Shown here: piece by piece, positions 36,901 through 44,273 of the stretch | Numbering within the stretch: position 1 is the first letter of the stretch | How the letters are laid out: each line of letters opens with the position of its first letter | NCBI GenBank assembly: GCA_963833495.1 | Contig: CAWHYJ010000016.1 | Coordinates: 62,001 to 126,000 of the forward strand | Origin: Fodinibacter sp963833495 | Lineage (GTDB): Bacteria; Actinomycetota; Actinomycetes; Actinomycetales; Dermatophilaceae | Length of the DNA stretch: 64,000 nt | Reading direction: 5' to 3' | Notes under the pieces: generated by a model | Database searches by the model: none | Told to the model about the DNA's origin: nothing | What the model saw: only the letters and a program-made list of their open reading frames with translations | Translations under genes and position numbers: made by a program

Positions 36901-38492
36901 GCGTGGGGCTGATCAGCCCGCCGCCGCACCACGACATCTACTCCATCGAGGACCTCGCCCAGCTCATCCACGACCTCAAGAACGCCAACCCGCAGGCCCG
37001 GGTGCACGTGAAGCTGGTCTCCGAGGTCGGCGTGGGCACGGTCGCCGCCGGCGTCAGCAAGGCGCACGCCGACGTCGTGCTGATCTCCGGCCACGACGGC
37101 GGAACCGGCGCCAGCCCACTCACCAGCCTCAAGCACGCCGGTGGCCCGTGGGAGCTCGGCCTGGCCGAGACCCAGCAGACCCTGGTGCTCAACGGGCTGC
37201 GTGACCGCATCGTCGTGCAGGTCGACGGCCAGCTCAAGACCGGCCGCGACGTCGTCATCGCCGCGCTCCTCGGGGCCGAGGAGTTCGGGTTCGCCACGGC
37301 GCCGCTCGTGGTGTCCGGCTGCGTCCTGATGCGGGTCTGTCACCTCGACACCTGTCCGGTCGGCATCGCCACCCAGAACCCCGAGCTGCGGGCCCGGTTC
37401 TCCGGCGCCCCGGAGTTCGTCGAGACCTTCTTCGAGTACATCGCCGAGGAGGTCCGCGAACACCTCGCCGCGCTGGGCTTCCGCAGCATCGAGGAGGCCA
37501 TCGGCCAGATCCGCTACGTCGACACCGCCAAGGCCATCAACCACTGGAAGGCGTCCGGCCTCGACCTCAGCCCGATCCTCGCCGAGGTGAGCAGCCCCGA
37601 CGGTTCGGGCACGCACCACACGGTCGCGCAGGACCACGGCCTCGAGAAGGCCCTCGACCACCAGCTCATCGCCGCCGCGCGCGACGCGATCGACTCCGGC
37701 ACCCCGGTGACCGCGCGGTTCAGCATCCGCAACGTCAACCGCACCGTGGGCACCATGCTCGGCCACGAGGTCACCAAGGCCCACCCTCAGGGCCTCGACG
37801 ACGGCACCATCGACTACACGCTCACCGGCTCCGCGGGCCAGAGTTTTGGAGCCTTCCTGCCGGCCGGCATCACCCTGCGGCTCGAGGGCGACGCCAACGA
37901 CTACGTCGCCAAGGGCCTGTCCGGCGGCCGGGTCGTCGTGCGGCCGGCCCCGGGCTCCGCCCTGGTGGCCGAGGAGAACGTCATCGGCGGCAACGTCATC
38001 GGCTACGGGGCGACCTCCGGCGAGGTGTTCCTGCGCGGCCGGGTCGGTGAGCGCTTCTGCGTGCGCAACTCCGGTGCCACCGCGGTCGTCGAGGGCGTGG
38101 GCGACCACGGCCTGGAGTACATGACCGGCGGCACCGCGCTCATCCTCGGGCCGACCGGGCGCAACGTCGCGGCCGGGATGTCCGGCGGCGTCGGCTACGT
38201 GCTGAACCTCGACCACGCGCTCGTCAACCGCGAGCTGGTCGACCTCGGCCCGCTGCGAGCCGAGGACGAGCTCGTCGTCCACGACCTGCTCGAGCGGCAC
38301 CACGCCTGGACGGACTCGCCGGTCGCGGCCCGCCTGCTCGCCGACTGGGGCACCGCCCGGTCGGCCTTCACCCTGGTCCTGCCCCGTGCCTACCAGCGCG
38401 TCATCGACGTGCGGTCCAAGGCGGCGGCGGAGGGCCTCGACCCCGACGGCCCCCAGGTGTGGGAGCGGATCATGGAGGCCTCCCGTGGCTGA
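33951..38492 (+). CDS. gltB: glutamate synthase (NADPH) large subunit
   Basis: Makes two glutamates from glutamine and 2-oxoglutarate. The 1513-residue protein has a short propeptide and then the class II amidotransferase domain starting at Cys25 (EHDACGVAMV), which becomes the N-terminal nucleophile. The central domain follows, then the FMN-binding synthase domain (GEGGEDAERLMDPARRSAIK, SGHDGGTGASPLTSLKHAG). The [3Fe-4S] cysteines are in CVLMRVCHLDTCPVG. The C-terminal beta-helix contains GGNVIGYGATSGEVFLRG. The GTG at 33951 has GAGGACGG ahead. gltD starts 8 bases before its stop. Confidence 0.97.
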   Translation: MTVARFSAQPADTGLYRREHEHDACGVAMVATMRGTAGHDIVVHALDALRNLDHRGATGADPLVGDGAGILTQVPDAFFRAVLDADLPPAGAYAVGMAYLPDDAAERAAAETRIADIAASEGLRVVAWRDVPVTPDLVGRAALECMPFFRQLFVASQSGLTGIELDRVAFCLRKRAEHEAEVYFPSLSARTVVYKGMLTTGQLEPFFPDLSDERFASELALVHSRFSTNTFPSWPLAHPYRMIAHNGEINTVKGNRNWMRARESQIRSDLFPGDLDRVFPVCTPGASDSATFDEVLELLHLGGRSLPHAVLMMIPEAWENHATMDPARRAFYEFHSTFMEPWDGPACVTFTDGTLIGAVLDRNGLRPGRYWVTDDGLVVLASEAGVLDIEPERVVRRGRLQPGRMFLVDTAAGRIVSDEEVKSSLAGEHPYEEWLHAGLIELADLPEREHIIHTPASVARRQRTFGYTEEELKILLAPMASSGGEALGSMGTDTPIAVLSERPRIIFDYFTQLFAQVTNPPLDAIREELVTSLGSSIGPEGNVLAATPAHARQVVLPFPVIDNDELAKIVHINADGDLPGYGTVVVKGTYDVNGGEEALRARLHEIFAEVSEAIRTGARFVVLSDRDSDRDLAPIPSLLLTSAVHHHLIREKTRTQVGLVVEAGDVREVHHVALLVGYGAAAINPYLAMETVEDMVRHGAITAVTEEKAVANLIKALGKGVLKVMSKMGISTVASYRGAQVFEAIGLSQELVDEFFTSTVSQLGGVGLDVIAAEVAARHGAAYPPDGIRQAHRKLMVGGEYQWRREGEPHLFDPDTVFRLQHATRARRYDVFKQYTSRIDEQSGRLMTLRGLFELGGTDPRPPVPLEEVEPVSSIVQRFNTGAMSYGSISMEAHETLAIAMNRLKARSNTGEGGEDAERLMDPARRSAIKQVASGRFGVTSLYLTHADDIQIKMAQGAKPGEGGQLPGPKVYPWIAKTRHSTPGVGLISPPPHHDIYSIEDLAQLIHDLKNANPQARVHVKLVSEVGVGTVAAGVSKAHADVVLISGHDGGTGASPLTSLKHAGGPWELGLAETQQTLVLNGLRDRIVVQVDGQLKTGRDVVIAALLGAEEFGFATAPLVVSGCVLMRVCHLDTCPVGIATQNPELRARFSGAPEFVETFFEYIAEEVREHLAALGFRSIEEAIGQIRYVDTAKAINHWKASGLDLSPILAEVSSPDGSGTHHTVAQDHGLEKALDHQLIAAARDAIDSGTPVTARFSIRNVNRTVGTMLGHEVTKAHPQGLDDGTIDYTLTGSAGQSFGAFLPAGITLRLEGDANDYVAKGLSGGRVVVRPAPGSALVAEENVIGGNVIGYGATSGEVFLRGRVGERFCVRNSGATAVVEGVGDHGLEYMTGGTALILGPTGRNVAAGMSGGVGYVLNLDHALVNRELVDLGPLRAEDELVVHDLLERHHAWTDSPVAARLLADWGTARSAFTLVLPRAYQRVIDVRSKAAAEGLDPDGPQVWERIMEASRG

Positions 38493-39942
38493 CCCCCAGG
38501 GCTTTCTCAGGACGCGTGAGCGCGAGCTGCCCCGACGCCGGCCGGTGCCGGTCCGCATCCGGGACTGGAAGGAGGTCTACGAGGAGCAGCCCGTCACCGA
38601 GCTGCAGCGTCAGGCCGGCCGCTGCATGGACTGCGGTATCCCCTTCTGCCACAGCGGTTGTCCGCTGGGCAACCTGATCCCCGAGTGGAACGACCTGGCC
38701 TGGAAGGGCGAGTGGCGGCAGGCCATCGACCGCCTGCACGCGACCAACAACTTCCCCGAGTTCACCGGACGGCTCTGCCCGGCGCCCTGCGAGTCGGCGT
38801 GCGTGCTCGGCATCAACCAGCCCGCGGTCACCATCAAGCAGGTCGAGGTCAGCATCATCGACCGCGCCTTCGCCAACGGCACCGTCAGCCCCGAGGCGCC
38901 CGAACGGCTCTCGGGCAAGACCGTGGCCGTGGTGGGCTCCGGCCCGGCCGGCTTGGCCGCCGCCCAGCAGCTGACCCGCGCCGGCCACACCGTGGCCGTC
39001 TACGAGCGCGCCGACGCGCCCGGCGGCCTGCTGCGCTACGGCATCCCCGAGTTCAAGATGGAGAAGTCCGTCCTCGACCGGCGCATCGCGCAGATGAAGT
39101 CCGAGGGCACCCGCTTCCGCACCGGCGTCGAGGTCGGCAAGGACCTCACCGGGGCCGACCTGCGCAAGCGGTTCGATGCGGTGGTCGTCGCGATCGGCTC
39201 CACCGTGGCCCGCGACCTGCCGGTGCCCGGGCGCGAGCTCGACGGCGTGATGCAGGCCATGGACTTCCTGCCGCCGGCCAACCGGGTCGCCCTGGGCCAG
39301 AGCGTCAGCGGACAGGTCACCGCCGAGGGCAAGGACGTCATCGTCATCGGCGGCGGCGACACCGGGGCCGACTGCATCGGCACCGCGCACCGGCAGGGCG
39401 CCCGCTCGGTGACAAGCCTCGAGATCATGCCGCAGCCCCCGGCCGAGCGCGCCGCGCACCAGCCGTGGCCGACCTACCCGATGACCTTCCGCATCGCCTC
39501 CGCGCACGAGGAGGGCGGCGACCGGGTGTATGCCGTGTCGACCAGCGAGATCCTCGGCGACGCCGAGGGCAAGGTGGCGGCGCTCCGGCTGCACGAGGTC
39601 GTCATGGGCGAGAGCGGCTTCGAGAAGGTCGAGGGCAGCGACAAGGAGATCCCGGCGCAGCTCGTGCTGCTCGCGATGGGGTTCCTCGGCCCGCAGCAGG
39701 AGCTGCTCGACCAGCTCGCTGTGGAACGTGACGCCCGCACCAACGCCGCCCGCGACGACGCCTACATGACCAACGTGCCCGGCGTCTTCGTCGCCGGCGA
39801 CGCCGGTCGGGGCCAGTCGCTGATCGTCTGGGCGATCGCCGAGGGGCGTTCTGCCGCACACGAGGTCGACGCCTGGCTGATGGGCAAGCCGTCCCGCCTC
39901 CCGCGGCCGATCAACCCCACGGACCGCCCGCTGATGCCCTGA
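38485..39942 (+). CDS. gltD: glutamate synthase (NADPH) small subunit
   Basis: Takes electrons from NADPH and passes them to GltB. 485 residues. The N-terminal [4Fe-4S] region has CMDCGIPFCHSGCPLGN and RLCPAPCESACVLGI. An FAD-binding fold follows (VAVVGSGPAGLAAAQQLTRA, then APGGLLRYGIPEFKMEK), an NADPH site (VIVIGGGDTGADCIGTAHRQ), and the C-terminal FAD motif VFVAGDAGRGQSLIVWAI. The GTG at 38485 overlaps gltB by 8 bases. Confidence 0.97.
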   Translation: MADPQGFLRTRERELPRRRPVPVRIRDWKEVYEEQPVTELQRQAGRCMDCGIPFCHSGCPLGNLIPEWNDLAWKGEWRQAIDRLHATNNFPEFTGRLCPAPCESACVLGINQPAVTIKQVEVSIIDRAFANGTVSPEAPERLSGKTVAVVGSGPAGLAAAQQLTRAGHTVAVYERADAPGGLLRYGIPEFKMEKSVLDRRIAQMKSEGTRFRTGVEVGKDLTGADLRKRFDAVVVAIGSTVARDLPVPGRELDGVMQAMDFLPPANRVALGQSVSGQVTAEGKDVIVIGGGDTGADCIGTAHRQGARSVTSLEIMPQPPAERAAHQPWPTYPMTFRIASAHEEGGDRVYAVSTSEILGDAEGKVAALRLHEVVMGESGFEKVEGSDKEIPAQLVLLAMGFLGPQQELLDQLAVERDARTNAARDDAYMTNVPGVFVAGDAGRGQSLIVWAIAEGRSAAHEVDAWLMGKPSRLPRPINPTDRPLMP

Positions 39943-39947
39943 CCGAG

Positions 39948-39965
39948 CGGTCCGCAGGACCGTTT
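39948..39965 (+). terminator. hairpin with T-rich tail after gltD
   Basis: CGGTCC-GCA-GGACCG followed by TTT, 6 bases after the gltD stop. It is a short but well-placed intrinsic terminator candidate. Confidence 0.5.
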
Positions 39966-40005
39966 CGCGATGTGGCCGCCGTCACGGTGGAAGCGCTTGC
40001 ACCGC

Positions 40006-40011
40006 TACGCT
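40006..40011 (+). promoter_or_regulatory. -10 box TACGCT for a leaderless pyk transcript
   Basis: TACGCT lies 7 bases before the ATG at 40019, after the gltD terminator hairpin. No ribosome-binding site is visible. Confidence 0.45.
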
Positions 40012-40018
40012 CGACCTC

Positions 40019-41500
40019 ATGCGTCGCGCCAAGATCGTCTGCACCCTCGGGCCTGCCACCAGCTCCGCCGAGAACCTCCGAGAGCTGGTCCGGGCGGGCA
40101 TGGACGTCGCCCGGCTCAACCTCAGCCACGGCAACCACGCCGACCACGAGCAGGTCTACAAGGACGTGCGGAGGGCGAGTGACCAGACCGGTCGCGCGGT
40201 CGGCATCCTCGTCGACCTCCAGGGTCCCAAGATCCGCACCGCGCGGTTCAAGGACGGCCCGGTGCAGCTGGTGCCGGGCATGGCCTTCACCATCACCACG
40301 CGCAACGTGCCCGGTGACGAGAAGGAGGTCGGCACCACCTACGACGGCCTCCCGGGTGACGTCAGCGCCGGCGACCGCATCCTCATCGACGACGGCAAGA
40401 TCGCGCTGATCGCCACGTCGGTCACCGAGACCGACGTCGTGTGCCAGGTGCTCGAGGGCGGCACGCTGTCGAACAACAAGGGCATCAACCTGCCGGGGGT
40501 CGCGGTGTCGGTGCCCGCGATGTCGGAGAAGGACAAGGCCGACCTGCGCTGGGCGCTGAAGATGCGCGTCGACATGATCGCCTTGTCGTTCGTCCGCACC
40601 GCCGACGACATCCGCGACGTGCACGCGATCATGGACGAGGAGGGGCTGCGGCTGCCGGTCATCGCCAAGATCGAGAAGCCCCAGGCCGTCGAGAACCTCG
40701 ACGAGATCATCCGCGCCTTCGACGGCGTGATGGTGGCCCGCGGCGACCTCGGCGTCGAGATGCCGCTCGAGGAGGTCCCGCTGGTGCAGAAGCGGGCCTG
40801 CGAGATCGCCCGCCGCCGCGCCAAGCCGGTCATCGTCGCCACCCAGGTGCTCGAGTCGATGATCGAGAACAGCCGGCCCACCCGCGCCGAGGCCTCCGAC
40901 GCCGCCAACGCGGTGCTCGACGGCGCCGACGCCCTGATGCTGTCGGGCGAGACCAGCGTCGGCAAGCACGCGTTCGCCGCGGTGCGCACCATGGCCCGCA
41001 TCATCGAGAACACCGAGGACCACGGGCTGCACCGCATCCGCCCGCTCGGCACCCGCCCGAACTCCAAGGGTGGCGCCGTCACCGCCGCCGCTGCCGAGAT
41101 CGGCGAGCTGCTCGGCTGCAAGTACCTCATCACCTTCACCTCGAGCGGCGACTCCACCCGCCGGCTGTCGCGGGTGCGCCCGCGCATCCCGATGCTGGCC
41201 TTCACGCCCAACCAGGCCACGCGCAGCCAGCTCGCGCTCACCTGGGGCGTCGAGACCTTCCTGGTCGGCGACGCCCGGCACACCGACGAGATGGCGATGC
41301 AGGTCGACGAGGTGCTGCTGGCCGCCGGCCGGGTCATCGAGGGCGACAACGTGATCATCGTCGCCGGCTCGCCCCCCGGCATCCCCGGCTCGACCAACGC
41401 TCTGCGCGTGCACCGGATCGGTGACGCCAAGAACCGCGTCGCGCCCGCCTACAGCGACATCGTCGTGACACCGTCAGAGGCCGGGGTGGCCCGTCGATAG
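40019..41500 (+). CDS. pyk: pyruvate kinase
   Basis: Last step of glycolysis: phosphoenolpyruvate plus ADP to pyruvate and ATP. 493 residues. N-terminal RRAKIVCTLGPATSSAENLR; barrel motifs AGMDVARLNLSHGNHADH and VDLQGPKIRTARF; the catalytic LPVIAKIEKPQAVENLDEII, GVMVARGDLGVEMPLEEVP and ATQVLESMIENSRPTRAE; then ADALMLSGETSVGKHAFAAV. The C-terminal allosteric domain is complete. It stands between gltBD and tRNA-Leu. Confidence 0.97.
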   Translation: MRRAKIVCTLGPATSSAENLRELVRAGMDVARLNLSHGNHADHEQVYKDVRRASDQTGRAVGILVDLQGPKIRTARFKDGPVQLVPGMAFTITTRNVPGDEKEVGTTYDGLPGDVSAGDRILIDDGKIALIATSVTETDVVCQVLEGGTLSNNKGINLPGVAVSVPAMSEKDKADLRWALKMRVDMIALSFVRTADDIRDVHAIMDEEGLRLPVIAKIEKPQAVENLDEIIRAFDGVMVARGDLGVEMPLEEVPLVQKRACEIARRRAKPVIVATQVLESMIENSRPTRAEASDAANAVLDGADALMLSGETSVGKHAFAAVRTMARIIENTEDHGLHRIRPLGTRPNSKGGAVTAAAAEIGELLGCKYLITFTSSGDSTRRLSRVRPRIPMLAFTPNQATRSQLALTWGVETFLVGDARHTDEMAMQVDEVLLAAGRVIEGDNVIIVAGSPPGIPGSTNALRVHRIGDAKNRVAPAYSDIVVTPSEAGVARR

Positions 41501-41515
41501 ACTGACTGCGCCCCG

Positions 41516-41598
41516 GCCGGGGTGGTGGAATGGCAGACACGGAGGACTCAAAATCCTCTGCCCGCGAGGGCGTGCGGGTTCGAGTCCCGCTCCCGGCA
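41516..41598 (+). tRNA. tRNA-Leu(CAA)
   Basis: The acceptor stem GCCGGGG (41516-41522) pairs with TCCCGGC (41591-41597), with one G-T pair, and A at 41598 is the discriminator. The anticodon arm is GAGGA-CTCAAAA-TCCTC, giving anticodon CAA for UUG. A long class II variable arm (TGCCCGCGAGGGCGTG region) and the T arm (CGGGTTCGAGTCCCG) are normal. CCA is not encoded. A TAGACT box at 41498-41503 may be its -10. Confidence 0.96.
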
Positions 41599-41599
41599 C

Positions 41600-42208
41600 A
41601 TGAGTGAGACCACGCCGCCCGCGGCCCCCTCGTCGACCAAGCGCGTCCTCGTGGCAGAGGACGAGGCGATCATCCGCCTCGACCTCGCCGAGATGCTGGG
41701 GGAGGCCGGCTACGACGTCGTCGGGCAGGCCGGTGACGGTGAGCAGGCCGTCGCCATGGCGCTCGACCTCAAGCCCGACATCGTCATCATGGACGTCAAG
41801 ATGCCGGTCATGGACGGCATCACGGCCGCCGAGCAGATCGGCAAGGAGCGGATCTGCCCGGTCGTCATGCTCACGGCGTTCAGCCAGACCGAGCTCGTCG
41901 AGCGGGCTCGTGATGCCGGGGTCATGGCCTACGTCGTCAAGCCGTTCACCGCCAGCGACGTCACCCCGGCACTCGACATCGCGCTGTCACGCTGGAGCGA
42001 GCTGAAGGCCCTCGAGGCCGAGGTGGCCGACCTCGGCGACCGGCTCGAGACCCGCAAGGCCGTCGACCGCGCCAAGGGGGTGCTGATGGCCAAGCTGAAG
42101 ATCACCGAGGCCGACGCCTTCCGGTGGATCCAGAAGACCGCCATGGACCGCCGGATGGGCATGCGGGAGGTCGCGGATGCCGTGATCGCCGGCATGGAGA
42201 AGGCCTGA
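41600..42208 (+). CDS. pdtaR: ANTAR-domain response regulator (PdtaR-like)
   Basis: A 202-residue response regulator. The receiver domain has acidic residues E20-D21-E22, the phosphorylation site Asp65 in VIMDVKMPVMDG, and the Lys of YVVKPF. A short coiled linker (LEAEVADLGDRLETRKAVDR) leads to a C-terminal ANTAR domain (AKGVLMAKLKITEADAFRWI), which binds tandem RNA hairpins to prevent transcription termination. The matching kinase is not in the window. The ATG at 41600 is only one base after the tRNA-Leu discriminator, with no ribosome site. Confidence 0.93.
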   Translation: MSETTPPAAPSSTKRVLVAEDEAIIRLDLAEMLGEAGYDVVGQAGDGEQAVAMALDLKPDIVIMDVKMPVMDGITAAEQIGKERICPVVMLTAFSQTELVERARDAGVMAYVVKPFTASDVTPALDIALSRWSELKALEAEVADLGDRLETRKAVDRAKGVLMAKLKITEADAFRWIQKTAMDRRMGMREVADAVIAGMEKA

Positions 42209-42218
42209 CCCCAGGCCT
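42201..42218. terminator. possible hairpin between pdtaR and the DUF554 gene
   Basis: AGGCCT-GACCCC-AGGCCT; each arm is self-complementary, giving a 6-bp stem. It lies between two convergent stops (42208 and 42224). Weak. Confidence 0.3.
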
Positions 42219-42223
42219 GACGT

Positions 42224-42997
42224 TCAGCGGAGCCAGACGACGATCTGGGTGAGCAGGGGGGCGACGAGCAGGGCCGGCAGCATGTCGCCCACCGGGATGT
42301 CGCGGATGCGCAGCAGCCGCAGCCCGATGCCGGCCAGCAGCAGCCCGCCGGTGGCTGTGAGCGCTGAGATGTGCGCCTCGGGCACCAGGCCGCCGAGCAG
42401 CACGCCGAACAGCGTGAGCAGGCCCTGCACGACGAGCACCGAGACGGCCGACATCATCACTCCGATGCCGAAGCTGGCGGCGAACGCCATCGCGGCGAAC
42501 CCGTCGAGCACCGACTTCAGCGCGAGCTGGTCGATGCCGCGGCCGAGGCCGTCGTTGAGGGAGCCGAGGATGGTGAGAGGCCCGACGCAGAACAGCAGGG
42601 ATGCCGTGAGCCACCCCTCGATGAACCGCTCTCTCGCGACGGAGTCGGTGCCGCCCTCGGTGCGGGAACGCCGGGCCACCCAGCCCTGGATGCGGCCGGC
42701 GAGCCCCTCGAGCCGGTCCTCGATGCGCAGCGCCGAACCGGCGATCGACCCGATGAGCAGTGCCCCCAGCACGATGAGCAGCGGGAAGCCGGCGCCGACC
42801 GCGTCGCGCAGGGCGGGGTCGGTGACAGCCACGGCGGACAGGCCCGCCACGAGCAGGGTGACCAGGCCGAGCACGTCGGTGACGACCGACCTGGTGTGCT
42901 CGCGCAGGCGGTGCCCCACCAGCATCCCCAGGCCTGCCCCGACGATCACGGTGACCACGTTGAGGAGGGTCCCGAAGCCGGGGAACAGCGAGGTCAC
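42224..42997 (-). CDS. DUF554 family membrane protein
   Basis: A 257-residue protein with about seven membrane spans, of the DUF554 (YdfK/YqgA-like) family. Motifs are FPGFGTLLNVVTVIVGAGLG at the N-terminus, LLIVLGALLIGSIAGSALRI, FIEGWLTASLLFCVGPLTIL and LKSVLDGFAAMAFAASFGIG. Function unknown, perhaps a transporter. The GTG at 42997 is used because TAGGGT (43003-43008) stands 5 bases upstream, while the TTG at 43021 has no ribosome site. Convergent with pdtaR. Confidence 0.87.
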   Translation of the reverse strand: MTSLFPGFGTLLNVVTVIVGAGLGMLVGHRLREHTRSVVTDVLGLVTLLVAGLSAVAVTDPALRDAVGAGFPLLIVLGALLIGSIAGSALRIEDRLEGLAGRIQGWVARRSRTEGGTDSVARERFIEGWLTASLLFCVGPLTILGSLNDGLGRGIDQLALKSVLDGFAAMAFAASFGIGVMMSAVSVLVVQGLLTLFGVLLGGLVPEAHISALTATGGLLLAGIGLRLLRIRDIPVGDMLPALLVAPLLTQIVVWLR

Positions 42998-43002
42998 CCG
43001 CC

Positions 43003-43008
43003 ACCCTA
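43003..43008 (-). promoter_or_regulatory. -10 box TAGGGT for a leaderless DUF554 transcript
   Basis: Read on the minus strand, TAGGGT is 5 bases before the GTG at 42997. The same hexamer serves rpe and polA. Confidence 0.4.
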
Positions 43009-43152
43009 CGGGGTGGTTCAATGCTCATCTATCGGGGTCCCGCGCCCGGCCCGACGGGGGTAGGGTCGGTCCGCGCACGTGCAAGATCCGGTTCAGCCGG
43101 GCGTGGCACGATGCCCACGAAGGCGCACGAAGTGACTCATGACGGAGGTGCT

Positions 43153-43725
43153 GTGGCCAGGCGAACGGTTGACGTGGTGCCGGTGGACCGGGACGACCTG
43201 CGGGACGTCACCGGTCTCTGGTTGGCCGCCAGGGTCGACTCGGGGTCCAGCAAGGAGGCCGCCAACCGGTGCGTCACCGACGGCCGGCTGTCGACGGCGC
43301 TGTGCCGGCCCGGTGTGCAGGCCTTCGTGGCACGGCTCGACGGCGAGGCGGTCGGCTACGCCATCACCACCGAGAACCCGTTCGGGCTCAGCCCCCAGGC
43401 CGAGCTGGCCATCGAGCAGCTCTGGGTCGGCCCCGACGCCCGCCGGCACGGGGTGGCCAAGGCCCTGATCGCGGCGGTGCTGTCCACCGCCGAGCGCGCG
43501 GGCTGCGAGCTCGTCGTCTCCAACGTGCCCACCACCAGCCGCGACGCCAACCGGTTCTTCGCCCGGCTCGGCTTCTCCTCGGTCATCGTGCGCCGCATCG
43601 TCTCCACCGGCCAGCTGCGGCGCAAGCTCGCGCCCGAGGGCGTCGAGACCGGCCATGAGCTGCTGCGCCGCCGCCGCTCGCTGCGCAGCCGCGCGTTCAC
43701 GGCATCCTCGCGCCCGGTGGTCTGA
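43153..43725 (+). CDS. GNAT family N-acetyltransferase
   Basis: A 190-residue GNAT enzyme. IEQLWVGPDARRHGVAKALI contains the acetyl-CoA pyrophosphate loop (R-R-H-G-V-A), and TSRDANRFFARLGFSSVIVR is the C-terminal signature. The N-terminal VDVVPVDRDDLRDVTGLWL is typical of single-domain GNATs. The C-terminus is strongly basic (RRKLAPEG... RRRRSLRSR). The GTG at 43153 is chosen for the GGAGG 5 bases ahead; an ATG at 43111 would add 14 residues. Substrate unknown. Confidence 0.82.
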   Translation: MARRTVDVVPVDRDDLRDVTGLWLAARVDSGSSKEAANRCVTDGRLSTALCRPGVQAFVARLDGEAVGYAITTENPFGLSPQAELAIEQLWVGPDARRHGVAKALIAAVLSTAERAGCELVVSNVPTTSRDANRFFARLGFSSVIVRRIVSTGQLRRKLAPEGVETGHELLRRRRSLRSRAFTASSRPVV

Positions 43726-43735
43726 CACCGCTGGA

Positions 43736-43767
43736 CCGCTGAGGGCCCCTCTCGGGGCCGTCAGCGG
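43736..43767. terminator. strong bidirectional hairpin between GNAT and thioesterase genes
   Basis: CCGCTGA and TCAGCGG form a 7-bp outer stem, with an inner GGCCCC-TCTC-GGGGCC stem of 6 bp separated by one G-G mismatch. It lies between two convergent genes (stops at 43725 and 43780). Confidence 0.7.
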
Positions 43768-43779
43768 CGCTCAGCAGAG

Positions 43780-44254
43780 TCAGGCGCCCGGCGCGGCATC
43801 CCGGATCAGGCAGGTGATCCGGCTGGTGCAGATCCGCTTCCCGTCGTCGTCGGTGACGACGACCTCGTAGCAGGCCAACGTGCGGCCCAGGGTGATCGGC
43901 GTGGCGATGCCGGTGACGATGCCCGGACCGAGCCGCCCGGTGGTGGGTGGCGTTGATGTCGAGCCCGACGACGGCCTTGCCCGGCCCGGCGTGCAGCGCT
44001 GCGCCGAAGGAGCCGAGGGTCTCGGCGAGCACCACCGACGCGCCACCGTGCAGCAGCCCGTAGGGCTGGGTGTTGCCCGCGACGGGCATGGTCGCGACGA
44101 GCCGCTGCGCGCTTGCCTCCACCATCTCGATGCCCATCCGCTGCATCAGGGAGTCGGGGTTCATCGCCTGGACGGCGGCGGCTTCGGCACTCAGGTCGGG
44201 GCCGTCGCCGGGGGCCGATGCCGGTGCGTCGTGGGTGTCAGGGGTGTCGGTCAT
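43780..44254 (-). pseudogene. PaaI-family hotdog thioesterase, frameshifted
   Basis: An acyl-CoA thioesterase of the PaaI/hotdog type, about 157 residues when repaired. The first part contains the hotdog helix AGNTQPYGLLHGGASVVLAE and VVGLDINATHH. Near 43940 the frame is lost. The neighbouring frame supplies the expected end: IVTGIATPITLGRTLACYEV and GKRICTSRITCLIRDA, with stop at 43780. The GTG-type promoter of polA lies in front of it, head to head. The single indel is more likely a sequence error than decay, given many similar breaks to the right. Confidence 0.75.
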
Positions 44255-44260
44255 GGTGGC

Positions 44261-44266
44261 TAGGGT
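44261..44266 (+). promoter_or_regulatory. -10 box TAGGGT for a leaderless polA transcript
   Basis: TAGGGT stands 7 bases before the GTG at 44274, within GTGGCTAGGGTGTC, nearly identical to the site in front of rpe. Confidence 0.45.
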
Positions 44267-44273
44267 GTCACGC

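Noticed and set aside
32700..38558. A 1952-codon open frame antisense to lgt and gltB, rich in His, Arg, Gly and Val
   Set aside because: It is the complement of two clearly recognised genes; low-complexity composition and no domains. Long antisense frames are expected at this GC content.
41516..41598. Integration site at tRNA-Leu
   Set aside because: No integrase, no duplicated tRNA 3' end and ordinary core genes on both sides.
41522..41599. N-terminal extension of the ANTAR regulator through the tRNA sequence
   Set aside because: The extra residues merely translate tRNA-Leu; the receiver domain needs only the part from 41600.
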